Shown here one piece after another: positions 22,500 to 34,461 of a stretch of DNA of 64,000 bases. The stretch spans positions 620,001 to 684,000 of the forward strand of contig JAPEHQ010000004.1 in NCBI GenBank assembly GCA_027405735.1, in the 5' to 3' direction. Within the stretch, counting starts at the first letter, position 1. Every line of letters starts with the position of its first letter. Position numbers and translations under genes: made by a program. This stretch comes from Mucor racemosus (Eukaryota; Mucoromycota; Mucoromycetes; Mucorales; Mucoraceae). The notes under the pieces were generated by a model. That model saw only the letters and a list, made by a program, of their open reading frames with translations, was not told the origin of the DNA and did no database searches.

Positions 22500-23110
22500 T
22501 TTGTACATATTTTTGAGAATATCTCCACGAAAAATCAATATTTTGAGAAATGTTAAATTGGGTCCGAGAGAGCTCAACGAATTTGATGATATAAATGTAA
22601 GAAAAATGCTGCTCAGTTTGACCAATATTTTGAAATCGACTACAAGAATGTCGAAAAATGAAAAAAAAATAAAAGTGCTTAGAATTTTTTTATACTAAAA
22701 TATGTTATAGAACGCTTCAAAGCAAGTAAGTTTTATTATTATAAAGTGTTAGTATAACTTATTTTTTTGTAGAGATATGAAGCCTCGAAGTTTTGATTTT
22801 TATCAGTGAAATACGCGTAAAAATCTGGAACATTAGCACTAAAAAAGTTATACCAACTGCAAAAAATAGGATATTTCTGGATACTTGTTTTTGAATTAAA
22901 GCTGAACATCTCAGGTACATTGGCATATAATTTTTTCCTGGTGTTATTTAGTGAAAAAAAAAGTAGGGCAGGAATGAAAAGTGAGACCCAGTTTTCAAGG
23001 AAAAAGCAGTGAATTTTACGCGTTTTTGAGTCTTTCGTGAGATATAAAATAAATTTAGGAATAGGTAACATAATGTGGCCAATTCATATCTGCTTAGCAA
23101 TGTCTAAGGT
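22500..23110 (-). repeat. Dispersed repeat R1, copy C (inverted, truncated)
   Basis: Minus-strand copy covering the first half of R1. On the window's plus strand it retains the short frame 22501-22698 with FLRISPRKINILRNVKLGPREL. On the minus strand, 23071-22739 reads SLNNTRKKLYANVPEMFSF followed by KYPIFCSWYNFFSANV, the longest intact version of that segment. The 3' half of the repeat is absent. Confidence 0.8.
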
Positions 23111-23953
23111 ACATCCTAAAAACCATTCAGTATTAGGTTAGTTATAGAAATATGGTAAGTTCTGATTTTAAAGGCTTAAAAACTTTAAAGATTGAGTTTA
23201 TTAAAAATTCAACAACAGAAAAAAAATACAAAATCTATTTAACTTATAACTTTTTTTGAGTCTAGTATATCAGCGTTAATAAATTCGTCAATTATAGAGT
23301 GTTACTTTTATCATACTATGAGATTTCATAAAGTGAGTATATTATTTTCTATTGATAAATTAGAATGAAAAATCATTAATAGCTATGGAATGTAATTGTT
23401 TAGCTTCTACAATAAAAAAATATAAAAAACTATTTTTTATAATTGAAACGGATTCCGCAAAGGAACAAATTCGATGACAAAGGCTTAATCTCAGCACATC
23501 ATAACAATAAAAATTATTTTAGCACTTACAATATCCCGTCTATTTCATGTCGTCTGCATGAGATTTCTTGTTTTGATGTATTAGCATTATCATTGGCAAG
23601 TAGGCCTAGCAACGTCTCCGTTAACTAGCTTAGCTCACAAGTGAAGGTTTTCAAGAGGAAAAATGTACAATTATATTTCAGTTAGACCTACTTGTATTAA
23701 ATGCACATTTATAAAGTAAATCTTTTATAAGATAATGTTGCTAGAATTTACGATTTTTGCATAATTTCTTCGAAATCATTCTGTGAACAAATAACATATT
23801 ATGGATAAACAACCTCACATCTTCATAGGAATGAGCTTCTTTCACAACATTAAACACAAAGCTTGAAATCAGATATATTCAGTAAACTTCATATACATAT
23901 ATATATGTATATTGAAGAGTATATTTACATTATTATTATTATAACTTTTTTTT
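23111..23953. other. Intergenic region without recognised features
   Basis: AT-rich. The only open frame of note (23443-23628) has no motifs. The stretch from about 23880 is probably the 3' flank of the next minus-strand gene, with ATATATGTATAT and T-rich signals. Confidence 0.5.
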
Positions 23954-26122
23954 TTAAAATCTTCTTCCATGCTTATAAATTTCATTCCAGAAAGGATTTG
24001 GACGTTTTACACCATCTGGTCCACTATTAAAAAGTAAAAAAGTCAGACAAAGTGCATAAACTCTCCCAGGGATAAAAACTTACATGATTGTATCTGTCTT
24101 TCTTAATCTTACAGCTGGTATCATTTGAATCAATTCCTTCATTTTAGATTTATGTTTATCATTTGGTTTTAAGGGTGTTGTATCCTTTTTATTGTCATGC
24201 TGCTCATGTTGTAAATAAGGTGATGGGGTATTTTTAGGTGCAGCGTAAGTAGATGTTTCTGTAATAGATGGTGAAGGTGGTGGAGGAGGTCGAGGTGGAG
24301 TAGATCTCCAAGGAGAGCTATTATTTTCTCGTTGTGGTGATGGTGTCATTGTAGATCTAACAGAACTAATTCTCTCTCCGAATGATGATGGTGATTTATA
24401 TGGACTTTTCTTACCAACTGCTTCCTGAATAGCAGCTTTAGCAGCTGCGTAACTCATTGGTGGTGAAGAATTAGCTTCCTTTTGCTGTTGAGTGGATCTG
24501 AATAAACTTGATCTGTAAGGTGATACACTTGATTTTTTGTTGATCGGGCTACTGCTATTTTTTGCTATTGTATCTCTAATTGGGCTCTTTATGATGGCCT
24601 TGTATCCATTAGAGGCAACTGCAGATGCAGCAGATGCGGTGTAACTGAAAGGTAGTGTACCCTCTTGGTTATTGGACCTCAATGGACTGGTAATTCTATT
24701 AGGACGATTCAATGTATAAAGTGATGATTCTTTTGTTGGACTATCCATTGTAGCAGCAGCGATATAACCGAAAGGTGCTTTTTCTTTTCCTTTTGGACTT
24801 GAATTGTTAGATTTAGATAGTAGTGGCGCTGGTGGTAGATTAGCTGTTGAGTTAGCAGATTTGTCAGGACTGAGAATTGTATGTGAAGGTGTAGGAGATG
24901 TGATACTCTCTGAACTAAATTCCGTTACTTTGGTTCTAGCAATGCTAACCTTTTCCTCCAACTTGTTTACACGTTCATCCAATTCTTTTTGTTTTTGCTG
25001 ATTAGCATAATGATCATCGTCATCTTTTTGAATATCTTCTGATCCAAGTCTGAATTGAAAGTCTGATACATTTGGAGATGCTGGTGATGGTTGTATTGGG
25101 TGATTGAAATTAAATGTTTTCGATACAGGTACAGATGCTTTTACTAATGGTGTTGGTTGATATCGAGATGATAGGGGTTCACCTTCATTTTCTTCGTCCT
25201 CGTAAAGAGATGATGATGAGGTATCTTGGGTTATTGGAGGGGAATCTTGTTGTTTCTTTGGTGAGAATGGGGATGGAAATCTCGGTGTAAATTGTTCTTC
25301 CAATTCCAAAGTTAATCGTCGAACTGATTTTGACCCAGTCATGATATCTTTGCTTGGAGATGGAGTGAAACGACCCACTGCCCTAGAGGTAGATGCTCTT
25401 TTTGGTGATTGCATACGAGAAGGTGAAAGTGAAATGCCCTTGGTTACTGTTTGCATCTTTGGAGGAGACGGTGGTGATGGTGGTGGTGGTGGCAAAGATT
25501 CTTTTGTATTGTTTTTTGTCGCTTTCTCATGAGGAATAGACTCTTTTTCCTCCTGCTGCTGTTGTTGTTGTTGTTGTTCTTTTGGATGTTCATCATCAAG
25601 AGTTACTATGCGACGCGAAGTCGATATGGAAGGTCTATCAAACGACGAATCTCTTTCCAGCTGAGAGAATGATGTTCTTTTGAGGGATTTCTTTACTGGA
25701 AATGGGATGTGATACTCTTCTACAACTGAAGATGTTCTCTTATGTGGGATTGACAATGCTGTTTGTTGTAATAAATCATCTGTTTGGATCTCAACATCTT
25801 TGACAATACCACGAACATTATCATCAGGTAAAAATCTTCCATTAATGTTGTTTCTATTGTGTTGCTTATTTTTTAATGGTGTGGTTTTTTTTATTCTTCT
25901 CTGGTTTGAAGAAGTAGTAGTAGTAGCAGCAGCAGTAGCAGTAGGATAATAGGGTCTCTGAGCATGTCCTAAACTTTCCCAAAATCTAGTAAATTCCTGG
26001 CTTGCAGATTGCCTTGCACCTGAAATAACATTGTATATATTTGTGAATATAGTTTCCGGGCCCGTTTGCTGATGATGTTGTTGTTCTTGATCTCTATCAT
26101 CTTGTAAGCTATTGTGATTCAT
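23954..26122 (-). CDS. Ser/Pro-rich low-complexity protein, unknown function
   Basis: Two exons (26122-24084 and 24023-23954, joined over a 60-nt GT-AG intron) give 702 residues. The second exon adds the ending GPDGVKRPNPFWNEIYKHGRRF. Most of the protein is predicted disordered: Gln runs near the start, a proline run (PPPPPSPPSPP), and many SPxK/SPxR sites that could be kinase targets. A short acidic and coiled-coil stretch (KELDERVNKLEEKVSIARTK) lies in the middle. Three loosely repeated blocks follow, each starting with an aromatic-plus-Ala motif: FGYIAAATMDSPTK, FSYTASAASAV and MSYAAAKAAIQEAV. I do not recognise the family. The gene is divergent from XRCC4 with about 150 bp between starts. 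Confidence 0.8.
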
Positions 26123-26272
26123 GTTTATATTTAATAAAATAGGAGTTTATATAACAAGAACACGAAAATTGTATCTTATTATAGGAGATGAGAGATTTTC
26201 CTTTTTGTTTTGCAGCCTTTTTATATAATACACTTTTTATCGTGACTCGACAGGGTCTTTTTGTAGTTGAAA

Positions 26273-27374
26273 ATGTGTGATACAAACATATTATCCTTTG
26301 ATTTTATTGTCAATACAAAAACTTCTATGACTAAATCATATGCATTTTATGATGTGTCAAATGAAAATGATTCATTTCATATTCAATGTGAATGGTTTAA
26401 TGTAAAAGTAGATTTAGATGAGGATAATAGCTCGGACAATGTTGAATATGGAATTGTTACCATAACAAATTTACAAGATTATTGGCAATGTTCAAGTAAG
26501 CGATATTCACAGAATATTCATTATTTCTATATATTCTAATTACATTCATTTTTGCACTAGTTGACCGCGATTTGCTATTGGATAGTTTTCCTGTATCCAA
26601 TGCTTTGATCAACGAACAAAGAAATAAGGTGCTTACAGCAGCCTTCTTGGGTGAGGAATCTTTAAATGGAAGTAAATTAGAATGGAAAATAAGCTTTGAT
26701 AAAAAAGAATATTTGCAGGTAAGAAACAAGTAATGAACCTGATAAGCAAGCTTACTGATTAATTAATGTTGTAGATGCGATTACGAACATTTGATGATGA
26801 TATTCCACTTACTGCTGGTTCTTTTTTGTTAAAAAAGGTACCTGAAGTCAAATATAGAGATTTGCATAAATTATGGTTTACAAATAGTGCCGTCGCATCA
26901 TCTACATCTACAGTAAGGTTTTGTTGTTGTTTTTTACCAGTTTATTCTAATTCATCTTTTTTTTTTTTTTTTGTACAGCAAATAAACAAGGCATTGCAAC
27001 AGCGAATTACTGACATCACAAAAACAAACAACGAGCTCAAAGAAACCATCGAATTAATGAACATGAAAGAAAGCAAAAATAAATTTATCATGATTGATAA
27101 ATTTGTACAATTATTAAATCATAAGAAACGCAAGGTTTATACATTGGAACAACAAGTTAAAACATCAAATGAAAAAATACATGAATTAGAAGAGCAATTA
27201 AAGAAGCGTAAAAGAAATGATGAAGACGAGGATAAGAGTGCTGAAATAACGATAGTAAAACGACAAAAAACTACTAAAGTAGAGATTCAATCATTACCAT
27301 TACCAGTAATCGATGATTCAGACGACGATTTTTACGATTCGGATGATATGGATTGCCCACAAACTGTTCGATAG
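26273..27374 (+). CDS. XRCC4: XRCC4-like non-homologous end-joining protein
   Basis: Scaffold for DNA ligase IV in double-strand-break repair (Lif1 in budding yeast). Exons 26273-26495, 26561-26718, 26775-26912 and 26979-27374 give 304 residues. Start is ATG 26273; an in-frame TTG upstream is not used. Residues about 1-160 fit the XRCC4 head, including RLRTFDDDIPLTAGSFLLKKV, which parallels the RLGSFxLEKV strand of animal XRCC4. A long coiled coil follows (about 180-245), with FIMIDKFVQLLNHKKRKVYTLE in the place of the ligase-IV-binding helix. The C-terminus is basic, then acidic (DDSDDDFYDSDD). Intron 3 (26913-26978) is 66 nt and stop-free, so retention would keep the frame and add 22 residues. 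XLF is the main alternative; the FxxLLNxKKxKI-like element favours XRCC4. Confidence 0.82.
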
Positions 27375-27454
27375 TTTTACATAGCACACATTGATACCCC
27401 ATATATATACATATATATATATAACATAGATTACAAATTGCATACAAATATATA

Positions 27455-28544
27455 TTAATTTTTTACGAGATATCCTAGTATATCAGAAATGCTTAATAAT
27501 CCAATTAATTTAAATGTTGTTGGTTCTATCACAACGAGTCGATATACTCGTTTTTTTCTTATAGTTTTGAATATAGATAAGAGGGTATCATTCATTGTAC
27601 ATGTACAAACACCTGGAAAGTCCTATTTTTATAAAAGATTAGTTTTGAACAAATCAATGTCTAAATGTTTACATACTTCTGGCCTTGATTTCAATGCTTC
27701 GCCTACTGGTAAATCAAGATCACTATATTTTCCTGATCTCACAAGGCTCTGGATATAAAATTACATTAATAACAACCATGCAGAATTCAAATTTATATAC
27801 CAACCATAACATCAATCGTATCATACATATTAAATACAGTGCCTTGATCATCTATAATTGGCACAGCACTGATATTCAATTCGGCAAATAATGCAATAAT
27901 ATCAATGACAGGTGTCTGCATTGTAGCTGTTGCTACTGATTCACCATAAACACCAATATTAAGTTTTGATAAGGGTATATTTAGTAATTCTGTATTTTGA
28001 AACTATAGAACATTATCAGCCATGTTTCAATCTTTTATCCATGTAAATTTTTACATTATTCGCTATAAATTTCATCAATCTATACTGTGTCATGACACTG
28101 ATAATCTCTTTTTTAGAATCCATAAGCGGAATTCGATGAGCTCTTGTTGTGGACATTAGGATAGCAGCATCGTATAGCGTCGTCATTGGATGTATAGGGT
28201 AGTTTTGCTTGATTTGTTTCGTTAAATGTGATAATTGCATAGTTTCAATGTCATTTTGATCTGTTTGATTTGTATAATAATACTGAATAAGGCTGATAAA
28301 GTCGCTTACAGTAAGCATACCCGCAAATGAGTGCGTAGAACTTGACCAAAGTGGGGCTGATACTATGCCTACGATATAAAGATTATTTGGCTGATGTTTA
28401 TTTTTCTTGCACTGCCAAAAATATACCATTTTTAACTAGGATTTCAAGGGCTTTTTTGACTGGTAATTCTGTATCGAATATAACAAGCCTAAAACTTATT
28501 GGTAAAACATCATAGCAAGTATGCTGTTTCAAGAATTCAATCAT
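27455..28544 (-). CDS. SNF4: Snf4, AMPK gamma subunit
   Basis: Regulatory, nucleotide-sensing subunit of the SNF1/AMPK energy-sensing kinase. Five exons (28544-28427, 28368-28055, 28002-27805, 27748-27677, 27622-27455) join in phase to 289 residues; yeast Snf4 has 322. Four CBS motifs are readable: TCYDVLPISFRLVIFDTELP to GIVSAPLW; YPIHPMTTLYDAAILMSTTR with HRIPLMD; ESVATATMQTPVID with ISAVPIID; and FPGVCTCTMNDTLLSIFKTI with RVYRLVVIE. FAGMLTVSDFISLIQYYY is the family signature. The protein lacks some 20-30 N-terminal residues found in relatives. An additional upstream exon is possible, but none was found. It converges with XRCC4, leaving an 80-bp gap. Confidence 0.92.
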
Positions 28545-28735
28545 AAGACAGAAAAAGAAGAAGAAAAAAGTTTAAAGAAATAAAAAGCGCAAATGTTTTC
28601 TATTCATTTTATTTATACAGAAAACCCAAAAATATTCAATATCCCCAACAAAAAAATTATGAAATGAAAGGGGGAGGGGGGAAAGCGGAACAGTTATCAG
28701 CTTTGTTATTATGCAAGATAGATAAGATTTGACTT

Positions 28736-30045
28736 CTATTTGATTTCATCTTGCAACGCTTTTTCTAAATCCTCAATGCCATTCCAGTTTTGTGCTTTTC
28801 CTTGCCATCTTCCTTTTCCTCCGCCTTTGACTCCAGAAAGCACCTTCATTACAATTTTACCCGTCTTTTGAACAAGGTCGTTGTCTGATCCAGTTACAAT
28901 AATGGGTCCACCAGTCTTTTTCTCGCCAGCTGCTAAAATAACAACCTTATCATTGCTTTCCAATAATTGACGATCACGAATAACGTTAGCCACCATAACC
29001 AAAAATTCCATATCACCATCTTCCTTGTACATGGTGGCAAATTTCTGCGATTCTAATGATTTAGCGATATCAGTTACAGTAAAATTAGCTAATTGCTCTA
29101 AATATCTCTTTGCACGTCTCATGTTTTCTTTGTTTTGTTGTTGAATCTTTTGAATGTTGTCTACAAATGTCTCTTGACCACCCGACAATAAATTGGTAAT
29201 TTGACGAGTGATTTGATAGCTTGCATCAAAGGATTCAAGTACACGTTGACCAAACAAAAAGAATACTCGAGTATTACCACCCCTGACATTTTCAGTATTT
29301 AGTAATTTAAGGCATTGCAATTGTCCAAGCGCCAAAATATGAGTACCGCAGCAAGGATTGTGGTCTAAACCTTGAATTTCAATGGTACGAATATGACCGC
29401 CACCCACATAATCTTTGGGCAAACTATCAGGGCGAGCTTCTTCGTCATTTGCCTCTTCTGAATGTGTGATTACAGGTACATTTTTAATAATCAATTGGTT
29501 GACAATAGTCTCCACTTCCTTTAATAATTCAGGTGTAATGGCCAATTTCTTTGTACCAGTAGGTAACTCAATAAATGATCGCTTTTCTCCCAAACTCCAA
29601 GAAATAGTGTCAATGTTATAAGGCTCTTGTTCCAAAACCGCACTAAGTAAATGTTGACCACTGTGTTGTTGCATGTGGTCCCATCGACGGTTCCAATCAA
29701 GACGCAAAGAAACAGGGCCAACACTGACAGGTTCCTTGGTGTAATGAACATGAGCTAATTTTTGACGTTGAACATTGTATACTTTGACATTGTCAATATA
29801 ACCTGTATCGCAAGGCTGTCCACCACCTTCAGGAAAGAGAACTATGTAAAAAGAAATTGATTAGATGGGTGAATTTGTAAATACTATTCAAGAAACAATT
29901 TACTGGTATCGACAAGTTCTACTTGATAGAAGCCCTTCTTATCAGGTTTTGCAGAACATGAAATACATTCTGTTGTGAACTGACGACAGAATGTGTCGTT
30001 TTGACAATGAAGATTACCGACAGAGACTTGTTTTTGAGCGGTCAT
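28736..30045 (-). CDS. AARSD1: Alanyl-tRNA editing protein, AlaX/AARSD1 type
   Basis: Free-standing deacylase that hydrolyses mischarged Ser-tRNA(Ala). Two exons (30045-29904 and 29841-28736) give 415 residues, matching AARSD1 (412 in human) and yeast YNL040W. The N-terminal half has the LFPEGGGQP barrel motif. The editing site is complete: H107 and H111 (HSGQH) with C211 and H215 (CCGTH) as zinc ligands. A coiled-coil stretch and a C-terminal DHHA1-like segment rich in glycine (GVKGGGKGRWQGKAQ) follow. No aminoacylation domain is present, so it is not AlaRS. Start chosen at the ATG that gives the family's short leader before LHCQNDTFCRQF; an open frame continues upstream but shows no homology. 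Confidence 0.94.
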
Positions 30046-30500
30046 GAAATGTAGTGTAAGAGTTGAAGATGCAATAAATTGTTTGTAGTATTCTACTGTT
30101 AAAGATGATTCGAGATCTTTTTCACACCTCAATCCAAATCTCCGAAGAAAAGGTTGTTGTTGTACAACTCTTTTCCCCAATCATTTGTATTTGTAAGCGT
30201 ATCAACTTGGTCTCTTTGACAGTTGTTCCTGAATTGACTTGTTCTTGCTGGTTGCTTCGGACCTGTCATTGCGGTTGCAACAAAAATTGGGTCGAGTTTC
30301 TGTTTTAAATGAACATTAATTCGAAAATTAGATATTTTTGTTATGCATTGAAATACTATTATGTACATTAGCCACCATGAAGGCTAATTCGAAATAACCA
30401 ATAAACTTTAAAAAGGGAGATTCTCAAACGAAAATCATTGAAAAACGAGGTTCGCAGAAATTTTTTCGACTCTCCGGCCAAAGTACACAGCTTACTCAAA
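30046..30500. other. Upstream region of the alanyl-tRNA editing gene
   Basis: Contains overlapping open stretches on both strands with no recognisable motif (one minus-strand frame reads MTGPKQPARTSQF). Probably 5' untranslated and promoter sequence up to the start of R1 copy D. Confidence 0.4.
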
Positions 30501-31720
30501 GAATTATATATATTATGACTTATACTGAATTCATTGATAAAAGAATTGCTTCATATTTCCAAATTGCCATATGTTAAAGAAACAAAGCGTATTCTGACAT
30601 TATTTTATGTCATGAAAGACTCAAAAACACGTAAAATTCACTGCTTTTTTCTTGAAAAATGGGTCTCATTTTTCATCCCTACTCTACTTTTTTTTTCACT
30701 AAATAACACCAAGAAAAAATTATATGCCAATGTACCTGAGATATTCCGCTTTAATCCAAAAACAAATATCCGGAAATATCCTATTTTTTACAATTGGTAT
30801 TAATCTTTCAGTGCTAAGGTTTCAGATTTTTTACGCGTATTTCACTGCTAAAGGTTTGAAAACTTTGAGGCTTCATATCTCCAGAAAAAATTAAGCTATA
30901 CTGACACTTTTTAATAATAAAACTTATATTTTTTAAAGTGTTCTATAACATATTTCAATATGAAAACATTCTGAACGCTTTTATTTTTTTACATTTTTTT
31001 GACATTTCTGTAGTATGCTTCAAGATATTGATTAAATTGAACAACATTTTTTTTTGCATTCTTGTCATTAAGCTTGTTGAGCTCTCTCGGATCCAATTTA
31101 GTTTTTTCTAAAATATTGATTTTTCGTGGAGATATCCTTAAAAATGTGTACAAAAAGACACCCTCATTTCCAACCTCGATTTTTCCTTGTATACCCTCAT
31201 CCTAAATTCTGAATCTGAAAAAAAAATGGACAAAAATCTTGTTTTCTCTACAAAAAATGCAGCTAGAAGATTCCGCAATAGCTCGATCGATAGATGATGT
31301 TTTTGCGCATCATTTCCATTTATCACATTTTAAATATGCTTATAAAAAGTGATGTGTATCTTTGAAAAACCTCCAAAATTTCAATTGCATTTTACGCAAA
31401 ATTTAATGTGAAATATTTTTTTGAATTTTGTTTAAATGGATGTAGAATTCAAAACTGTACAAAAACTATTTAATACGCTAGGTCAACTTACTTGGCAGTT
31501 CATGAATCATTAAACGATTTTGGTTTTTTCATCATTTTTCGTCCATTTTTTAAAATAAATTTTGGAACCCAGTTATCATAAGCTGTAAGCTGTGATATCG
31601 ACTATTATTTTGATTATCTCGATAAAAAATCAATATTTTTGGCTGAAACAAAAAATACAGAGTAGCAATCAATTAGATCTATATCGTGAATACAGAAATT
31701 AAGCCCTGGATAATGAGTTT
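30500..31720 (+). repeat. Dispersed repeat R1, copy D
   Basis: Near full-length copy with a divergent first 100 bp. The plus-strand segment 30600-30800 reads SLNNTKKKLYANVPEIF. The minus-strand core FLRISPRKINILEKTKLDPREL is readable around 31150-31080, but a one-base change disconnects it from its upstream MRVYK start. It ends near 31720. Confidence 0.8.
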
Positions 31721-31944
31721 TAAGTTTTACAAAATAATAAACTAATATTTACAACTGCAGAAAACAAAGAAAAAAACCCCATCCTTGTGAATATTGGTCC
31801 AATTAATCTCCAATTATACATGATGGTAGATTTGCATATATCCTGCATAAAAATTTATATTTCTACTCTCACAGATCACTGTGAATTGAGGAAACAACCA
31901 TCCGCAAAACATGATATATCTGTCCACAATAAAACCACGTGTTG

Positions 31945-32486
31945 TGTCGTATATTTTCAGGTTTGATATATAATACTTAAAAAAGGATATAATTAAAAGA
32001 AAATGAGTAATAAATCATTTCCTCAATTGTATAATAAAAACAAGATATCGTTTATTTAGATATAAAAGTATAGCCTTTTATATTGATTTGACATTGAAAT
32101 CCTGAGATGTAATTTAATAAGGCAATATTGAACCATTAGATCTTTTTGATAGTAATCTATGGATGGAAATGGATCAATCATGATTTAATCGTCCTTGCAG
32201 AGCTTATGAGTTGCCTTATTTTAATGTTGCGCTAAATATGCTTGGATATTGATTTGACAGCTGCTATTCGATTAATTAGCCGCTGGAATGAAATAATATG
32301 GTGTCATAATTGAAGTCTAAAGGTTCTTGTTAATTTCTGCTGGATAAACTTAGTACGCTAGAAGTTTCTTATTTATAGTATCCGATATCAAGAATTTGCG
32401 CTTCAATACATGTCGTAGTCAATAGATTATAAGATATATTGATACTGTAGACGGCGATAAAGTATGGTGCTTGGTGGCATATGACA
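31945..32486 (-). repeat. LTR, same family as 18428-18964, inverted
   Basis: A 542-bp unit whose reverse complement runs from TGTCATATGCCACC to ATATACGACA. It aligns with 18428-18964 throughout, including CTACGACATGTATTGAAG. No matching TSD was found, so it may be old, rearranged or one end of a lost element. Confidence 0.72.
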
Positions 32487-33118
32487 TGCATGATGATAAG
32501 TATAGTAAACTACATATACCAAGTTTGTTTAGTAATCAAATTAATCTTAGTCAATATCTAAGATCTAATAACTTTAAATCAAACAAAACTTCAAAATGTC
32601 AAATTGTACCACTGGTACTTCCAAACTAGGAACTAAACCATGAAGATCTTGTTGCTTCAAGATCTTATTACTGTATTATTAATAGAATTAGAAAATAGTA
32701 TATATATCACAAAGGCTATGGTAATTCATAAACCTTTGCTTTACTTTATATCTTAAATAAATATCATCAAAGAGTTATAATTGTAGTCGCAACACTTTTT
32801 TTGTTTAATTACTATTTTTATAGCAATAAGTAATAAATTAACGAAAGCTACACATACCTTTGGGCATTATTCTTAAGCTTTTACATATGAAACGTTTCTT
32901 GAGTGAACAGTGGTATGCCTTAAATAGTATTGTTTATGCAGTAATAATTATCCTGAAGTCCTTTTTTTAGGATAAGTTAAAGTTGGTGACAAACCAATTT
33001 CTAACGGATGATGACTGAAGCAGGAACTGGTTGAAATCCAAATATGATTAACGATGTTATTCGCTGAGCTCTTTTCAAATCTTTTTGAAAAATAATTAAA
33101 GATATTCCATTATGTATG
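32487..33118. other. Non-coding stretch between LTRs
   Basis: No gene was supportable. A 15-codon frame beginning MSNCTTGTSK at about 32596 resembles Gag starts superficially but stops at once. Confidence 0.45.
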
Positions 33119-33465
33119 TGTTACGCCAGGAGATTATATCAATCTCAAAGCTAAAATATGTACTAAATTATTTAATAAAAATAAAGGAAAACTGTTATAA
33201 AATGAAGAGCACACTAAAACTAAAGAACTTTATTATAAGATCGAACCATCTTCTTTTATATTCACATTCTCTAATTATATGAACTGTTTAAATGAGTCTA
33301 TTTATATATATACATACATCCAATCAAGTCTAGGTGACACACACTAGTTCCATATTCCTGCATACACGGAGCTTCATAACATAATACACAGCAATGTAGA
33401 ACTTAACATATCAAACTGTGTCGTAATCTTAACCAAGGACTGCACCCAGATCTGTGGATGCAACA
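33119..33465 (+). repeat. Solo LTR, third LTR family, with perfect TSD
   Basis: A 347-bp unit starts TGTTACGCCAGG and ends GGATGCAACA. The 5-bp duplication GTATG lies at 33114-33118 and 33466-33470. It is nearly identical to 34462-34810. It contains TATATATATACATACATCC. No internal region remains, so this is the product of LTR-LTR recombination. Confidence 0.92.
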
Positions 33466-33806
33466 GTATGCCTTTATGTTACAATTAGTAGTACTCTATT
33501 TGTTACTTACTGGATAAAACCAAAACCAAAATTTACAGACAGTAATAGGCCTACAATACAGTTTACATTATTAAATTTTTGCGTGCAGAATGTGTCTATT
33601 TTTGTAAAATCTCTTGTGCTTGCAAAATAAGATATTCATAAAGAAAATGGATTTCCGAAATAGCACTAAAAATACTGGAGTAGAGAAAAGAAGAAAGCAA
33701 TTGGTAGTCTTTTGAAAGCTGTGCGCAGAAAGGTAAAACAAAACAAAAGGTGAGGGAGTGATTAGCTGCGCTTCTAGCCCGGCAAACACAAGTTCCGAAG
33801 AAAATC
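33466..33806. other. Non-coding stretch flanking the tRNA-like sequence
   Basis: Nothing recognised. Overlapping minus-strand frames here (33571-33874) run through the tRNA-like segment and are taken as chance. Confidence 0.45.
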
Positions 33807-33886
33807 CGTTTACACGAGTTTCGAACCCACAACCTCTCCGTTTGAACTAGCTGTAAAGCGCATAAGTCTAGCAACTAGGACAAACG
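33807..33886 (-). tRNA. tRNA-like sequence, decayed tRNA or SINE head
   Basis: On the minus strand an 80-nt segment starts CGTTTGT and ends GTAAACG, allowing a 7-bp acceptor-like pairing with two wobbles. Inside are an A-box-like TAGTTGCTAGAC and a B-box-like GGTTCGAAACTC preceded by AGGTTGTG. The T stem relies on wobble pairs and the anticodon stem does not fold cleanly, so no anticodon can be assigned. A decayed tRNA gene or the head of a tRNA-derived SINE are the likely readings. Confidence 0.4.
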
Positions 33887-34461
33887 TCTCCTCTATGCTT
33901 GTTTTTTTTAATTGCCGTCCTTCTACTTATCTGTTATTTTGTTTTTCTCGATTTGTGCAATATTAAGTAATTTGACGATATTTTTTTCTTTGGTATATAA
34001 TACTGCTATTTGCTGAGTATCAGTAACAATTTGGTTTACAAAAAAATCTTTATTCCTAATAGAAATAAAGAAAAATCTGTTATTTTTGCCCTATATCATG
34101 TAATTATGCTAGGTACAATAATGCAAAGCTGACTTTATTTACTAGAAAATATAATTGAGGTTTTCAGTGAGCATATAATAAATAGATATAAATTGGCTGC
34201 ATTATGTTACCTGTTCCAGAATTTATTTTATATCTCTCAGAATACTCAAAAATACGTAAAATTCACTGCATTTTCCTTAAAAACTGGGTCTCACTTTTCA
34301 TCCCTGCCCAATTTTTTTTCACTAAATAACACCAAGAAAAAAATATATGCCAATGTACCTGAGATGCTCACCTGTAATCCAAAAACAAATATCCAGAAAT
34401 ATCCTACTTTTTACAGTTGGTATTAATTTTTCAGTGTTACGGTTTCAGATTTTTTACGCGT

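Noticed and set aside
26273..27374. Assignment to XLF (Nej1) instead of XRCC4
   Set aside because: The coiled-coil segment KFIMIDKFVQLLNHKKRKV fits the XRCC4 ligase-binding helix better, and no XLF-type folded-back C-terminus is visible. It is kept as an alternative only.
28736..30045. Fragment of alanyl-tRNA synthetase
   Set aside because: Full-length match to the stand-alone editing protein in size and termini; no aminoacylation domain is expected or missing.
32596..32643. MSNCTTGTSKLGTKP, similar in feel to the Gag start of the chromovirus
   Set aside because: Only 15 codons before a stop, in the wrong orientation relative to the neighbouring LTR, with no further Gag similarity.
33571..33874. 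Overlapping minus-strand frames of 72 and 92 codons
   Set aside because: They run through the tRNA-like sequence, have no motif, and show no splice partners.
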